From an uncultured Eubacterium sp. (GTDB lineage Bacteria > Bacillota > Clostridia > Lachnospirales > Lachnospiraceae), in NCBI GenBank assembly GCA_910586445.1, contig CAJUHV010000035.1:1-39476 (forward strand): a stretch of DNA of 39,476 nt. The letters are read 5' to 3'. The notes below the pieces were generated by a model, which saw only the letters and a list, made by a program, of their open reading frames with translations, did no database searches and was not told where the DNA came from. The stretch's first letter is position 1. The number at the start of each line of letters is the position of its first letter. The position numbers were made by a program, and so were the translations under genes. Of this stretch, positions 16,728-25,987 are shown in pieces.

Positions 16728-19271
16728 ATGAGTAAGCAGATTAAAAGAGAGCTTGCATTATTTCTTGCAGTTGTTCTCGTATTCCTATGCCTGCCGATAA
16801 GCGCACAGGCAGAAGCAGTACCGGCATTTAAAAAGACCTACTCGGTATTTTATGAAAACCGTGCCAATGCGGGTCTTTATGATATTACGGTTAAAAACGT
16901 AAAAAAGGGATACATACTCAAATGGAGCATTACGGGCAAAGGCAAAGATTATGCGTCATTTGATGTCAAAAAGATTACGGCAAAGGCATCTAAGGTGACA
17001 AACCGTCTTACGATCAACAGCAGGGGCGAGATGGCTTTTGCGGCAGGGGAGCGGATACGCATTACGGTAAAAGTCTATACTGCCAAAAACGAGCTTGTGG
17101 ACAAGCTGACATTTGCAGGAAAGCTCCAGAGCAAGGCAAAGACGATTGAGATCGATACATCCGGCATATCGGACTTAAAGCATATTACGGCAGGGCAGCA
17201 GTACCAGTTCCGCGCTTCGATGACGCCTGCCAATACGACCAGCAAGATTTACTGGCAGGTAAAGGATGCGGCAGGCACCGACTGTTCCTCCGAGATTTCG
17301 GAAACCGGCTTATGGACGCCGACAAAGTCCGGGGACTTTACGATTACGGCGCTTGCCAGAAATACGCCGACAGGACAGCCGCTGTGCACGAAATCTGTGC
17401 AGGCTACCGTAGGCAGCTTTGTAGAAAACGTCAATCAGACAGCTGCGGACGGTGTTTATGTCACGTTTAATTCGCCGGTTGCTTCTCAGTACAAGGAGTC
17501 GGATTTTTCAATTAAATCCGGCGAAGCGACAGTGCTTGTGAAAAAGGTCAAATATTCGGAAGACGGCAAGACGGCATACATAACGACGGCTACCAATTTT
17601 ATAGACGGCAGGAAGTATACCGTTTCCTGTGCAGGATATGACAAAGAATTTACAGCCAGCGTAGGCAAGCCGGTAGAGCTGTCGATTACGACGGCAAATG
17701 CACAGGTAGGCAAGTATACAAAGATCGAGTATGTTCTGCTGGATGCAAACGGAATCGACGTAACAGGCACCATAGACAGCACAAAAGGTACTTTCCGCTG
17801 CACGGCGGATGTATATAACGGGCTGATTGACCAACAGACAAACCGTCTGTACATGACTACAATCGGTGGTATTGCTACCGTAACGATGACATATATTTCA
17901 GCAGACGGAACGGTAAACTTAAAAGACACAAAAGCAGTCTTATGTGTAGCACAGAAAGCGGACGAAGCGGTAGATACACATTTTACGCTGACAAACAGTG
18001 CACAGACTCCGTCTTATAAAGGAGACGATGTACGCTCGATCGCTGTCGGCGATACGATGTATGCACATTTTATGGCATTGGATGCAGACGATGAGGAAAT
18101 CACATATGACAGCATCGTATATAATTCGAACGACCCGGACAGCCTGATTATCAGCCAGGACGGAAAGATTACGCCGATTAAGACAGGCGTTGTGATGGTC
18201 GTAGTAACTGCCAGCCAGGGCAGCTATCCGGTGACATATACGTATTCCATTACGATCAACGAGGCGCGTTATCTGGCAGATATCGAGCTGAAGGAAACAG
18301 CGATTGCGATGTCCAATACAAGACGGTCTGTGGATTATCAAAAAGAGATTCCGGTAACTGCACTAGACCAGTACGGCGGCAGCTTTGTATTAAACGGAGA
18401 AGCAGGATTTATAACCGAGACAGCCGGGCGCAAAGTACTCGCGGCCTACGATACGCAGGACAACTGCATACGCATTCAGACACAGGGCGAAGCAGTCGGC
18501 GTATACAATTATCTGCTTACGGTTAATTTAGGCGGCAGGACGATCAGCAAGAATTTTACGGTCATTGTATCGGAACCAAATGTAAATGGCACGCCGAGCT
18601 ATAAAATCGAGTCCAGCGCAGAGTCTATGGATCTGTCTGTAGATGCCGGTACAATCGGAAATAAAATTGTCAAGCTGCGTCTGGCAGAATACCGCGGCGG
18701 CGTATTTTACAGTTATAAGAATTTTACAAGCGCAGTAATCCGTAAAGGCAGTGCTTACTATAGTAATGACATGGTGACTTGTTCTACCGCAGGCGCGATT
18801 ACGATTCCGGGATCAAGCTCCCTGACACTGACGCCGCTTTCGATCATACCTGACCCGAATAACAGCGCAGTAGCTAGCTGCCGGAAAGCAGAGCCGGGTA
18901 CTTACACAGTGACGCTTTACTATACGACAGGCTATAACTTTACACAGCCGAATAATCTGTCTGAAAGCATTAATATAGAGTTTACAGACGGGCAGAGCCA
19001 CCCTGACTATACACTGCGCAGCCTTACGACACAGATGACGGCAGCAAATGCCCTTCAGATGGTAATTGACTGTATCTATGTGCCGGACGGTGAGATTTTA
19101 GATTGTACTGCAGCAGGCACTATACAGACAGGCAGAAATATCGCAGTAAAGAGCGGTGAGCAGATCCATATCAATACGATTACCGTCAAGTCAAAGACTG
19201 TGATAGCCACAGGACAGACTGTTTATGTAAATCATGTGATCAATATAGGCAGGACACTGACAAATAAATAG
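16728..19271 (+). CDS. Large secreted protein with repeated Ig-like/BIG domains, function unknown
   Basis: The 847-residue protein has a clear Sec signal peptide (hydrophobic 10-26, cleavage after AQA at 28). The mature part is rich in Thr, Ser, Ala and beta-strand patterns and appears to hold several Ig-like or bacterial-Ig modules, for example HITAGQQYQFRASMTPANTT, GDTMYAHFMALDADDEEITY and KTGVVMVVVTASQGSYPVTY. No catalytic motif, LPXTG, S-layer-homology or C-terminal membrane segment was seen, so the mode of cell attachment is unknown. It has its own promoter and a very strong AAGGAGG site, suggesting abundant expression. Position directly after a glycan-assembly cluster makes it a candidate glycosylated surface protein; this is inference. 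Its 3' end overlaps mscL by 32 bases. Confidence 0.75.
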   Translation: MSKQIKRELALFLAVVLVFLCLPISAQAEAVPAFKKTYSVFYENRANAGLYDITVKNVKKGYILKWSITGKGKDYASFDVKKITAKASKVTNRLTINSRGEMAFAAGERIRITVKVYTAKNELVDKLTFAGKLQSKAKTIEIDTSGISDLKHITAGQQYQFRASMTPANTTSKIYWQVKDAAGTDCSSEISETGLWTPTKSGDFTITALARNTPTGQPLCTKSVQATVGSFVENVNQTAADGVYVTFNSPVASQYKESDFSIKSGEATVLVKKVKYSEDGKTAYITTATNFIDGRKYTVSCAGYDKEFTASVGKPVELSITTANAQVGKYTKIEYVLLDANGIDVTGTIDSTKGTFRCTADVYNGLIDQQTNRLYMTTIGGIATVTMTYISADGTVNLKDTKAVLCVAQKADEAVDTHFTLTNSAQTPSYKGDDVRSIAVGDTMYAHFMALDADDEEITYDSIVYNSNDPDSLIISQDGKITPIKTGVVMVVVTASQGSYPVTYTYSITINEARYLADIELKETAIAMSNTRRSVDYQKEIPVTALDQYGGSFVLNGEAGFITETAGRKVLAAYDTQDNCIRIQTQGEAVGVYNYLLTVNLGGRTISKNFTVIVSEPNVNGTPSYKIESSAESMDLSVDAGTIGNKIVKLRLAEYRGGVFYSYKNFTSAVIRKGSAYYSNDMVTCSTAGAITIPGSSSLTLTPLSIIPDPNNSAVASCRKAEPGTYTVTLYYTTGYNFTQPNNLSESINIEFTDGQSHPDYTLRSLTTQMTAANALQMVIDCIYVPDGEILDCTAAGTIQTGRNIAVKSGEQIHINTITVKSKTVIATGQTVYVNHVINIGRTLTNK

Positions 19272-19635
19272 CATAATAAAACTGCCTGCATGCCGGACAG
19301 CTTTTTGTAAAGCAGCCCGTGCATACAGGCAGTTTCATAATGGGATTATTCTGCCCTTTCAGCATTAGAAAGATAATGAATGCCATCAGCAGGAAATTAA
19401 CAACGGCTGTAATGAACTTTCCATAATTCAGCGTAACCTCACCTAAAATATTAATAGACAGCTGGTCAAAGTTCATTCCGCCGAATAAGCCGAGTACTGG
19501 AGATATGACATCCTCCGTCAAAGAGGTGACGATCGAAGAAAATGCCCCGCCGATCAATACACCGACAGCCATATCCATGACATTTCCGCGAGAAATAAAA
19601 TCTCTAAATTCACTGATAAAACCTTTTGCTTTCAT
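19240..19635 (-). CDS. mscL: Large-conductance mechanosensitive channel MscL, atypical C-terminus
   Basis: The 131-residue protein starts at ATG 19635 (MKAKGFISEFRDFISRGN), supported by AAAGGAG upstream; the longer frame to 19701 adds non-family residues. TM1 is MDMAVGVLIGGAFSSIVTSL and TM2 is ITAVVNFLLMAFIIFLML. The channel releases solutes on hypo-osmotic shock. Just after TM2, where members normally have a charged linker and cytoplasmic helix, the frame reads MKLPVCTGCFTKSCPACRQF. Those codons are the terminator hairpin of the opposite gene and the last 32 bases of its coding region. The native tail therefore looks lost and replaced by read-through sequence. C-terminally truncated E. coli MscL still gates, so activity may remain. 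Confidence 0.9.
   Translation of the reverse strand: MKAKGFISEFRDFISRGNVMDMAVGVLIGGAFSSIVTSLTEDVISPVLGLFGGMNFDQLSINILGEVTLNYGKFITAVVNFLLMAFIIFLMLKGQNNPIMKLPVCTGCFTKSCPACRQFYYAIYLSVSCLY
19279..19335 (+). terminator. Terminator-like hairpin after the secreted protein gene, inside mscL
   Basis: AAACTGCCTGCATGC pairs with GTGCATACAGGCAGTTT in a stem of about 14 bases, followed by CATAAT. The loop region contains CTTTTTG. The hairpin is coding on the minus strand, for the C-terminus of mscL. Confidence 0.6.
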
Positions 19636-19790
19636 AACAGACTCCTTTCTTTTGTATTTTTGCATACGGCTTATTTTAATTGATATTGGATCATTATACA
19701 ATACAGATCCTGCACAAAATGCATCTGATGAGGATAATGGATTTTTTCATTGTAAATTTTAATGCTTTATTCATAATGGAAGGGAGAACT

Positions 19791-21176
19791 ATGGGAAAAC
19801 TATCAAAATTCATCGGAAACAAAGCGTTTTATAAAATGGTGCTGTTAATTGCGGTGCCGATTATGATACAAAATGGAATTACGAATTTTGTAAGCCTTCT
19901 GGACAATATTATGATCGGACAGATCGGCACAGAGCAGATGTCCGGAGTAGCCATTGTCAATCAGCTGATCTTTGTATACAATCTGTGTATTTTTGGCGGA
20001 GTGTCCGGCGCGGGCATTTTTACGGCACAGTTTTTCGGGCAGAAAAATGATGAAGGCGTACGCCAGACAATGCGCTTTAAATTGTGGATGACTATGGCAA
20101 TTACGATTTTTACTATTGCACTCTTCTTGTCATCTGGCACCACGCTGATCGGCTCGTATTTGAAAGGAGAAGGAACGGCAGAAGATATTGCAGCTACCCT
20201 GCGTTTTGGAACACAGTATTTATGGATAATGCTGCTGGGCTTGCCTGCCTTTGCGGCTGTGCAGATGTATTCCAGCACACTGCGTGAATGCGGGCAGACA
20301 ATTCTTCCCATGAAGGCGGGCATAGCGGCAGTATTTGTTAACCTGACATTTAATTATATACTGATCTATGGAAAATTCGGTGCACCCGCACTAGGTGTGC
20401 AGGGAGCCGCGATTGCGACTGTGCTGTCCCGCTATGTAGAAATGCTGATTGTAGTGGCACAGGTACATAGGAAGGCGGATGAATATGCTTATATCAGAGG
20501 ACTATATCATACGCTGAAAGTGCCAAAAGACCTGACATGGAAGATTCTGCGAAAGGGCAGCCCGCTTTTATTTAATGAAACACTCTGGGCGGCGGGCATG
20601 GCAATGCTGACACAATGCTATTCCATACGCGGACTGAATGTGGTTGCAGGGCTGAATGTATCAAATACGATCAATAATGTGTTTAACATTGTCTTTATAG
20701 CATTGGGGGATTCGGTAGCGATCATTGTGGGGCAGCTTCTTGGAGCAGGAAAGATGCAGGAGGCAAGGGATACGGATAATAAGCTGATTGTATTTTCCGT
20801 CGCCTGCTGCAGCTGCGTGGCTGCTGTCATGTTTCTGCTGGCACCGCTGTTTCCAAGCCTGTATAAGATCAATGATGAGGCGAGGCTGCTTGCAAAGTAT
20901 TTTATTATGGCAGCAGCTGTATTTATGCCGCAGAACGCTTTCCTGCATGCCGCTTATTTTACGCTCCGCTCCGGCGGGAAGACAATTGTTACTTTTTTAT
21001 TTGACAGCGTATTTATCTGGTGCATCAGTGTGCCGATTGCGTTCATGCTGAGCCATTATACGGCATTATCAGTGATTATGGTGTACGTTATGGTACAGAT
21101 CGGGGATTTTATTAAGTGTCTGATCGGGTTTGTGCTGGTGAAAAAGGGTGTGTGGCTGCAGAATATTGTGACATAG
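19791..21176 (+). CDS. MATE-family efflux transporter
   Basis: The 461-residue membrane protein has twelve predicted helices in two homologous halves. The MATE hallmarks are VPIMIQNGITNFVSLLDNIMIGQIG near the start and the FNETLWAAGMAMLTQCYS repeat in the second half. The family exports cationic drugs or metabolites by Na+ or H+ antiport. I chose ATG 19791 (MGKLSKFIGNKAFYK) for the GGAAGGGAG site nine bases upstream; the frame continues back to 19680 without family similarity. The MBOAT gene follows after 51 bases, so it may share its transcript. The substrate cannot be inferred. Confidence 0.9.
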   Translation: MGKLSKFIGNKAFYKMVLLIAVPIMIQNGITNFVSLLDNIMIGQIGTEQMSGVAIVNQLIFVYNLCIFGGVSGAGIFTAQFFGQKNDEGVRQTMRFKLWMTMAITIFTIALFLSSGTTLIGSYLKGEGTAEDIAATLRFGTQYLWIMLLGLPAFAAVQMYSSTLRECGQTILPMKAGIAAVFVNLTFNYILIYGKFGAPALGVQGAAIATVLSRYVEMLIVVAQVHRKADEYAYIRGLYHTLKVPKDLTWKILRKGSPLLFNETLWAAGMAMLTQCYSIRGLNVVAGLNVSNTINNVFNIVFIALGDSVAIIVGQLLGAGKMQEARDTDNKLIVFSVACCSCVAAVMFLLAPLFPSLYKINDEARLLAKYFIMAAAVFMPQNAFLHAAYFTLRSGGKTIVTFLFDSVFIWCISVPIAFMLSHYTALSVIMVYVMVQIGDFIKCLIGFVLVKKGVWLQNIVT

Positions 21177-21227
21177 TAGTCTGTCTCAATATTGTAAGCG
21201 TGGAATTTTTGCACGAGGTATGGAAAA

Positions 21228-22694
21228 ATGTTGTTTAATTCATTTAGCTTTTTGGTGTTTTTCCCGGTAGTTACGCTGCTATATTTTGTAATTCCAAAAA
21301 AACTGAGATGTGCGTGGTTATTGGCGGCCAGTTATTATTTTTATATGAGCTGGAATGCAAAATATGCGGTTTTGATTGCTGCATCGACACTCATTACATT
21401 TGCAAGCGGTATATTAATCGAAAAGGCGGGGACACAGCATGGCAGGCGGTGTGTGGCAGCTGCATCTTTAATCAGCAATCTGGCAATACTGGCTGTATTT
21501 AAATATGCCGATTTTGCACTGCGCACAGTCAGCTTTCTTACAGACCATCTGGGGCTTGGATCAATTAACCATAGAATCGACCTGCTTCTGCCGGTCGGCA
21601 TTTCGTTTTATACGTTTCAGGCGCTCAGTTATACGATTGATGTATACCGGGGAAATATAAAGGCAGAAAAAAGTCTTTTAAGATATGCGCTGTTTGTATC
21701 GTTTTATCCGCAGCTTGTGGCTGGGCCGATTGAGCGGTCCGGCAGTCTGCTGATTCAGATTCAAAAAATGCAGGAGCTTAAAATGTGGGATTTCGCACGT
21801 GTGCGGGATGGGCTGCTTTTGATGTGCTGGGGAATGTTTCAAAAGCTGGTGATTGCTGACAGGGCGTCTATGCTGGTAAATCAGGTGTATGGAAACTGCC
21901 AGAATTATGGTTTTTTTGAACTGTCAGCTGCGTCTGTACTGTTTGCTTTTCAAATATACTGTGATTTTGGCGGATACAGCAGCATTGCCTGTGGGGCAGC
22001 AAAGGTAATGGGATTTTCTCTTACATTAAATTTTCGACAGCCGTACCTGGCTACAAGCATTAAGGATTTTTGGAGGAGATGGCACATATCGCTTACTTCT
22101 TGGTTTACTGACTATCTGTATATACCATTGGGAGGCAGCAGGAAGGGCAGGCTTTTTAAATATTGTAATATAGTGATTGTATTTTTAGTGAGCGGCTTAT
22201 GGCATGGGGCCGGCTGGCATTTTGCAGCATGGGGATTTATTCATGCGGTCTATCAGATCGGCGGACAGTGGAAACGAGAGCTGGAAGAAAAGTTTTTAAA
22301 GAGTAAAAATACTGCAGCCCTTTCGTTCAGCCAGAAGCTTGGAAAGATGATCGGGACATTTCTTTTAGTGGACGCGGCATGGGTATTTTTTGCTGCTGAC
22401 AGCCTGCGGCAGGTATATGCTATTTTTCGGCAGATGCTGACAGCGTTTCAAAAGGCAGGTATTTATGAACTCGGATTAGATCGGGGAAACTGGTTTATAC
22501 TCTTGTTTGGTATCACGGTGCTGTTTACGGTGGATGTCCTTCATGAAAAAGGATATTCTGTTTTTATGCTGGTTAGGGAGCAGACAGTCTGGTTTCGGTG
22601 GAATCTGTATCTGGGACTGATCTGGTGCACGATCTTATTTGGAATTTATGGGGCAGGGTACGATGCAGGCCAGTTTATTTATTTTCAATTTTGA
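21228..22694 (+). CDS. Membrane-bound O-acyltransferase (MBOAT, AlgI/DltB-like)
   Basis: The 488-residue multi-span protein begins MLFNSFSFLVFFPVVTLLYF, as AlgI-type MBOATs do. It has the conserved RRWHISLTSWFTDYLYIPLGG (H286) and the catalytic-type histidine H326 in SGLWHGAGWHF. Such proteins move an acyl group, commonly acetyl, from the cytoplasm to extracellular glycans with a partner protein. The gene 14 bases downstream encodes an SGNH-like partner. No dlt genes are adjacent, so D-alanylation is less likely than polysaccharide acetylation. A GAGG site precedes ATG 21228. Confidence 0.92.
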   Translation: MLFNSFSFLVFFPVVTLLYFVIPKKLRCAWLLAASYYFYMSWNAKYAVLIAASTLITFASGILIEKAGTQHGRRCVAAASLISNLAILAVFKYADFALRTVSFLTDHLGLGSINHRIDLLLPVGISFYTFQALSYTIDVYRGNIKAEKSLLRYALFVSFYPQLVAGPIERSGSLLIQIQKMQELKMWDFARVRDGLLLMCWGMFQKLVIADRASMLVNQVYGNCQNYGFFELSAASVLFAFQIYCDFGGYSSIACGAAKVMGFSLTLNFRQPYLATSIKDFWRRWHISLTSWFTDYLYIPLGGSRKGRLFKYCNIVIVFLVSGLWHGAGWHFAAWGFIHAVYQIGGQWKRELEEKFLKSKNTAALSFSQKLGKMIGTFLLVDAAWVFFAADSLRQVYAIFRQMLTAFQKAGIYELGLDRGNWFILLFGITVLFTVDVLHEKGYSVFMLVREQTVWFRWNLYLGLIWCTILFGIYGAGYDAGQFIYFQF

Positions 22695-22708
22695 AAGGAC
22701 TGTGAGTG

Positions 22709-24025
22709 ATGAAAGGAAAAGGAAAGACAGCAGCAGCCTGTCTGGCATTTGCTATATTGTTTGTATGTTATGGAAAAATTTTGGAATATATTCTGGTTGA
22801 TGATACGGCCTCGTATACTAGGATTATGTTTCATGAAATGTATGAGCAGGATCAGATCGATGTCCTTTTTGCGGGATCTTCGCACTGCTATCGGTCATTT
22901 GTCCCTGAGGTCTTTGATTCTGCGTGGGGGGGGGTAAATTCATTTAATGCAGGCACATCTTCGCAGGGGCTGGACGGCTCGTATATGATTATTCGTGAAG
23001 CTGCCAAGTACAATGATATCAAGCATATTTATCTGGAGCTTTACTTCCGCATGGCTTTTGAATCCTATAAGGAACGGACGGAAATGACCCAGACTTATAT
23101 TATCTCTGATTATTTAAAGCCGTCTTTGGAAAAGATCAGGTATCTGCTGGAGGCTTCAGACAGCAGCCATTATTTTAACAGCTTTATTTTAGCAAGGAGA
23201 AACTGGCAGAAATTTTTTGAGCCAGATTATGTCAAAAATGTATTGGTAAAAAAGCAGACAGATGATTATAAAAATTATGCTTATACATATGTCACCGGCG
23301 ATGTCGAATGGTATGCAGGCAAAGGATATGTGGCAAATAAAGATGTAGTAAAAAATGGGAATTTTTTCTCCTCATTTGGCTGGGAACAGCTGCAGATGGA
23401 TCAGACTGCCGCAGACTGGGAAAATTCCTTGAAGGACATTATTCAATACTGCGATGAAAAAGGCATACAGCTTACATTGATATCAGCGCCGATGTCTAAT
23501 TTTATGCTTGCCGGCATAGAAAACTACGATGATTATGTGGAGTATGTAAAGCGCATGCTTGCAGGTACAGGTGTCGAATACTATGATTTTAATTTATGCC
23601 GTGAAGGCTTTTTTCCTGGCAATTCTGAGCTGTTTAAAGATCCAGACCATCTAAACTGCTATGGAGCAGAAGCATTCAGCCGGCTGCTGGCAGATTTTGT
23701 AAGTAAAGACATTTCAAAAGATCAGCTGTTTTATTCTTCATTTCAAGAAAAGATGGAATGTCTGGAACCGACAGTATTTGGCATCAGCTTTCACGAGGAC
23801 TGTAATGAAAAAGGAGAAACAGTCAGAAGCTGCAAAATTGTATCCAATGGAAGATTGGAATATCAAATAGAAATGGAACCAAATGAAGGGGATTCATACA
23901 CGCAGCAGGAATTTTCAGACAACAGGTTTTTCTCAGTCAGCCCGGATGACCATGGGATCTGTACGGTTACTTATCGGTTAAAAGAGGATCTGTCGAATGT
24001 GCGCTCTGTTTCGATAGCTTATTAA
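22709..24025 (+). CDS. Membrane-anchored SGNH-like protein, probable partner of the MBOAT acyltransferase
   Basis: The 438-residue protein has one N-terminal membrane anchor (about 8-28) and an extracytoplasmic SGNH-hydrolase-like domain. Block I is LFAGSSHCYRSF (serine about 57-58), FNAGTSSQG may be block II, and the terminal DPDH (D313, H314) precedes LNCYGAEAFSRLLADF. In AlgJ/AlgX-type systems such proteins accept the acyl group and place it on the polymer. ATG 22709 fits AAGGA better than the GTG immediately before it. The last 100 residues (from about ECLEPTVFG) form an unrecognised beta-rich tail. A run of G bases near 22926 (GGGGGGGG) is a possible slippage site, but the frame is intact. 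Confidence 0.82.
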   Translation: MKGKGKTAAACLAFAILFVCYGKILEYILVDDTASYTRIMFHEMYEQDQIDVLFAGSSHCYRSFVPEVFDSAWGGVNSFNAGTSSQGLDGSYMIIREAAKYNDIKHIYLELYFRMAFESYKERTEMTQTYIISDYLKPSLEKIRYLLEASDSSHYFNSFILARRNWQKFFEPDYVKNVLVKKQTDDYKNYAYTYVTGDVEWYAGKGYVANKDVVKNGNFFSSFGWEQLQMDQTAADWENSLKDIIQYCDEKGIQLTLISAPMSNFMLAGIENYDDYVEYVKRMLAGTGVEYYDFNLCREGFFPGNSELFKDPDHLNCYGAEAFSRLLADFVSKDISKDQLFYSSFQEKMECLEPTVFGISFHEDCNEKGETVRSCKIVSNGRLEYQIEMEPNEGDSYTQQEFSDNRFFSVSPDDHGICTVTYRLKEDLSNVRSVSIAY

Positions 24026-24060
24026 CAATACCATTTCATTATTTTTATTGTTGATTATTT
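24024..24060 (+). terminator. Weak terminator after the SGNH-like gene
   Basis: AACAATA and TATTGTT form a seven-base AT stem followed by GATTATTTTTG. The stop codon overlaps the first arm. Confidence 0.35.
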
Positions 24061-24063
24061 TTG

Positions 24064-24092
24064 TTGCACCTGCACGATAGATCAGCTAAAAT
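24064..24092 (+). promoter_or_regulatory. Predicted promoter of the hydrogenase operon
   Basis: TTGCAC and TAAAAT are separated by 17 bases, about 60 bases before the first start codon. Confidence 0.55.
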
Positions 24093-24154
24093 GTGTATAA
24101 GCTTTTGGATTGTTTCATACGAAAGAAATAATAATAGAAATCAGGGGGAAGGAT

Positions 24155-25987
24155 ATGAGCAGGTTATCAGTAATTTCTACCGACAAAGTAGATTCTACTA
24201 CAGCAAAGCTGATGAAAGAATTTACACAGCGGATCATTGCAAATCCGCCGGGTGTCTGTCCAGTGGACATGCAGCTGGCGTTTTTAAAGGTCTGCCATGC
24301 GCAGACATGCGGAAAATGCGTGCCATGCCGTATCGGGCTTGGGATACTCGAAGAGCTTTTAGAAAGCGTATTAGACAATAGCGCAACGATGGAGACGCTG
24401 GATCTGATCGAGCATGCGGCAGCAAACATTAAAAATTCTGCGGACTGTGCCATTGGTTTTGAATCGGCACGCATGGTGCTGGCAGGCCTGGAAGGGTTTA
24501 AGGAAGACTACATATCCCATGTACGCGATCATCAGTGTACGGGTACATTTGAGCAGCCGATTCCATGTGTTACATTATGTCCGGCCAATGTGGATATTCC
24601 GGGCTATATCGCGCTTGCGGGCGGAGGCCGCTGTGAGGATGCCGTGCGCCTGATCCGAAAGGACAACCCGTTCCCGACAGCATGTGCGCTGATCTGCGAG
24701 CATCCGTGTGAAGCCAGATGCCGCAGAAATATGATTGACGATTCGATTAATATACGCGGAATCAAGCATTATGTAATGGATAAGGCGAATGCGGCAGATG
24801 TAGCGGTGCCTGAGTGTGCAGCCCCTACCGGCAGGAGCGTAGCGGTGATCGGAGGCGGCCCGGCAGGGCTTACGGCTGCCTATTTCCTGCAGCTGATGGG
24901 ACACCAGACAACTGTATTTGAAGAAAAGGCACAGCTTGGAGGCATGCTGCGCTATGGCATACCAAATTATCGTTTCCCAAGGGAGCGGCTGCAGGAGGAT
25001 ATCGATGCAATCTTATCTACAGGTGTTAATGTGCAGCTGAATACATCGATCGGCACAGAGGAATTAGCACAGATCAACGATACATTTGATGCGGTATTTA
25101 TAGCAATAGGTGCCCATGCAGAAAAGAAGCTTGATCTGGAAGGCGAGGAAAGCCGAAACGTTATATCTGCGGTGGAAATGCTCCGCGAGATCGGAGACGA
25201 AAAATATCCTGATTTTACAGGAAAACGCGTGATCGTAGTAGGCGGCGGCAATGTGGCAATGGACTGTGCGAGGACTGCCATCCGCTCAAAGGCAAAGACG
25301 GTCAGCATTGTCTACCGCAGGCGCAAGGAAGATATGACTGCACTGCCTGCAGAGGTGGAAGGAGCGATCGCCGAAGGCATTGAGCTGCTGACATTAAAAG
25401 CGCCTCTTCGTATAGAAGCGGATGAAAAGGGAAATGCAAAGGCACTGTGGGTACAGCCGCAGATTATCGGCCCGGTAAGGGGAGGACGGCCTTCGCCGCG
25501 CAGGGCAGATAAGCAGCAGGAGCGCCTGGAGTGCGATGTAGTTATTATGGCGGTCGGACAGGATATTGTGTCAGAACCGTTTGAAAAGGCGGGTATTGCG
25601 ACAAGGCGCGGACAGCTGCGGGCAGATGCTTCCGGTGCGTTAAACCGTGTGGGCATGTATGCAGGCGGAGACTGCGTATCCGGCCCGGCAACAGTGATAA
25701 AGGCAATCGCAGCAGGAAAAGTAGCGGCAGCCAATATCGATGAATTTTTAGGATTCCAGCATTCGATCTCGGTAGATGTGGAAATACCGGAGCCGCTTTT
25801 AAATGATAAAATACCATGCGGGCGTGTTAATCTGGGAGAAAAAGAATCCTGGGCACGCAAAGACAATTTTGAAGGCATTGAATATACGATGAGCGATGAA
25901 GAGGCGCTGCAGGAAGCAAGCCGCTGCCTGCGGTGCGACCGTCACGGCTGCGGTGTATTGAGAGGAGGCAGACAGGATAAATGGTAA
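24155..25987 (+). CDS. NAD(P)H-dependent flavin/iron-sulfur oxidoreductase: NuoF C-terminal cluster domain fused to a GltD/NfnB-like module
   Basis: The 610-residue protein carries a NuoF-type 4Fe-4S site without the FMN/NADH domain (C52, C55, C58 in CGKCVPCRIG, and C98). Next is a dihydropyrimidine-dehydrogenase-type cluster domain (C138, C142, and the C177-C189 set in CALICEHPCEARC). A two-dinucleotide-binding flavoprotein module follows, with FAD GGGPAGLTAAY (233-243) and NAD(P) VVGGGNVAMDCARTA (about 361-375), then a C-terminal CLRCDRHGC. The module is that of GltD and the bifurcating NfnB subunit. It should feed electrons between NAD(P)H and the hydrogenase encoded next. GGGGGAAGG supports ATG 24155 over the longer frame from 24110. 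It overlaps the hydrogenase gene by seven bases. Confidence 0.87.
   Translation: MSRLSVISTDKVDSTTAKLMKEFTQRIIANPPGVCPVDMQLAFLKVCHAQTCGKCVPCRIGLGILEELLESVLDNSATMETLDLIEHAAANIKNSADCAIGFESARMVLAGLEGFKEDYISHVRDHQCTGTFEQPIPCVTLCPANVDIPGYIALAGGGRCEDAVRLIRKDNPFPTACALICEHPCEARCRRNMIDDSINIRGIKHYVMDKANAADVAVPECAAPTGRSVAVIGGGPAGLTAAYFLQLMGHQTTVFEEKAQLGGMLRYGIPNYRFPRERLQEDIDAILSTGVNVQLNTSIGTEELAQINDTFDAVFIAIGAHAEKKLDLEGEESRNVISAVEMLREIGDEKYPDFTGKRVIVVGGGNVAMDCARTAIRSKAKTVSIVYRRRKEDMTALPAEVEGAIAEGIELLTLKAPLRIEADEKGNAKALWVQPQIIGPVRGGRPSPRRADKQQERLECDVVIMAVGQDIVSEPFEKAGIATRRGQLRADASGALNRVGMYAGGDCVSGPATVIKAIAAGKVAAANIDEFLGFQHSISVDVEIPEPLLNDKIPCGRVNLGEKESWARKDNFEGIEYTMSDEEALQEASRCLRCDRHGCGVLRGGRQDKW

Noticed and set aside
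19300..19335. Zinc-ribbon-like CTGC/CPAC motif at the MscL end
   Set aside because: The codons coincide with a terminator hairpin of the opposite gene, and the cysteine spacing is too short for the ribbon seen in some MscL proteins.
22920..22940. Frameshift at the G run in the SGNH-like gene
   Set aside because: The frame is open through the run and the family motifs before and after it are in the same frame.
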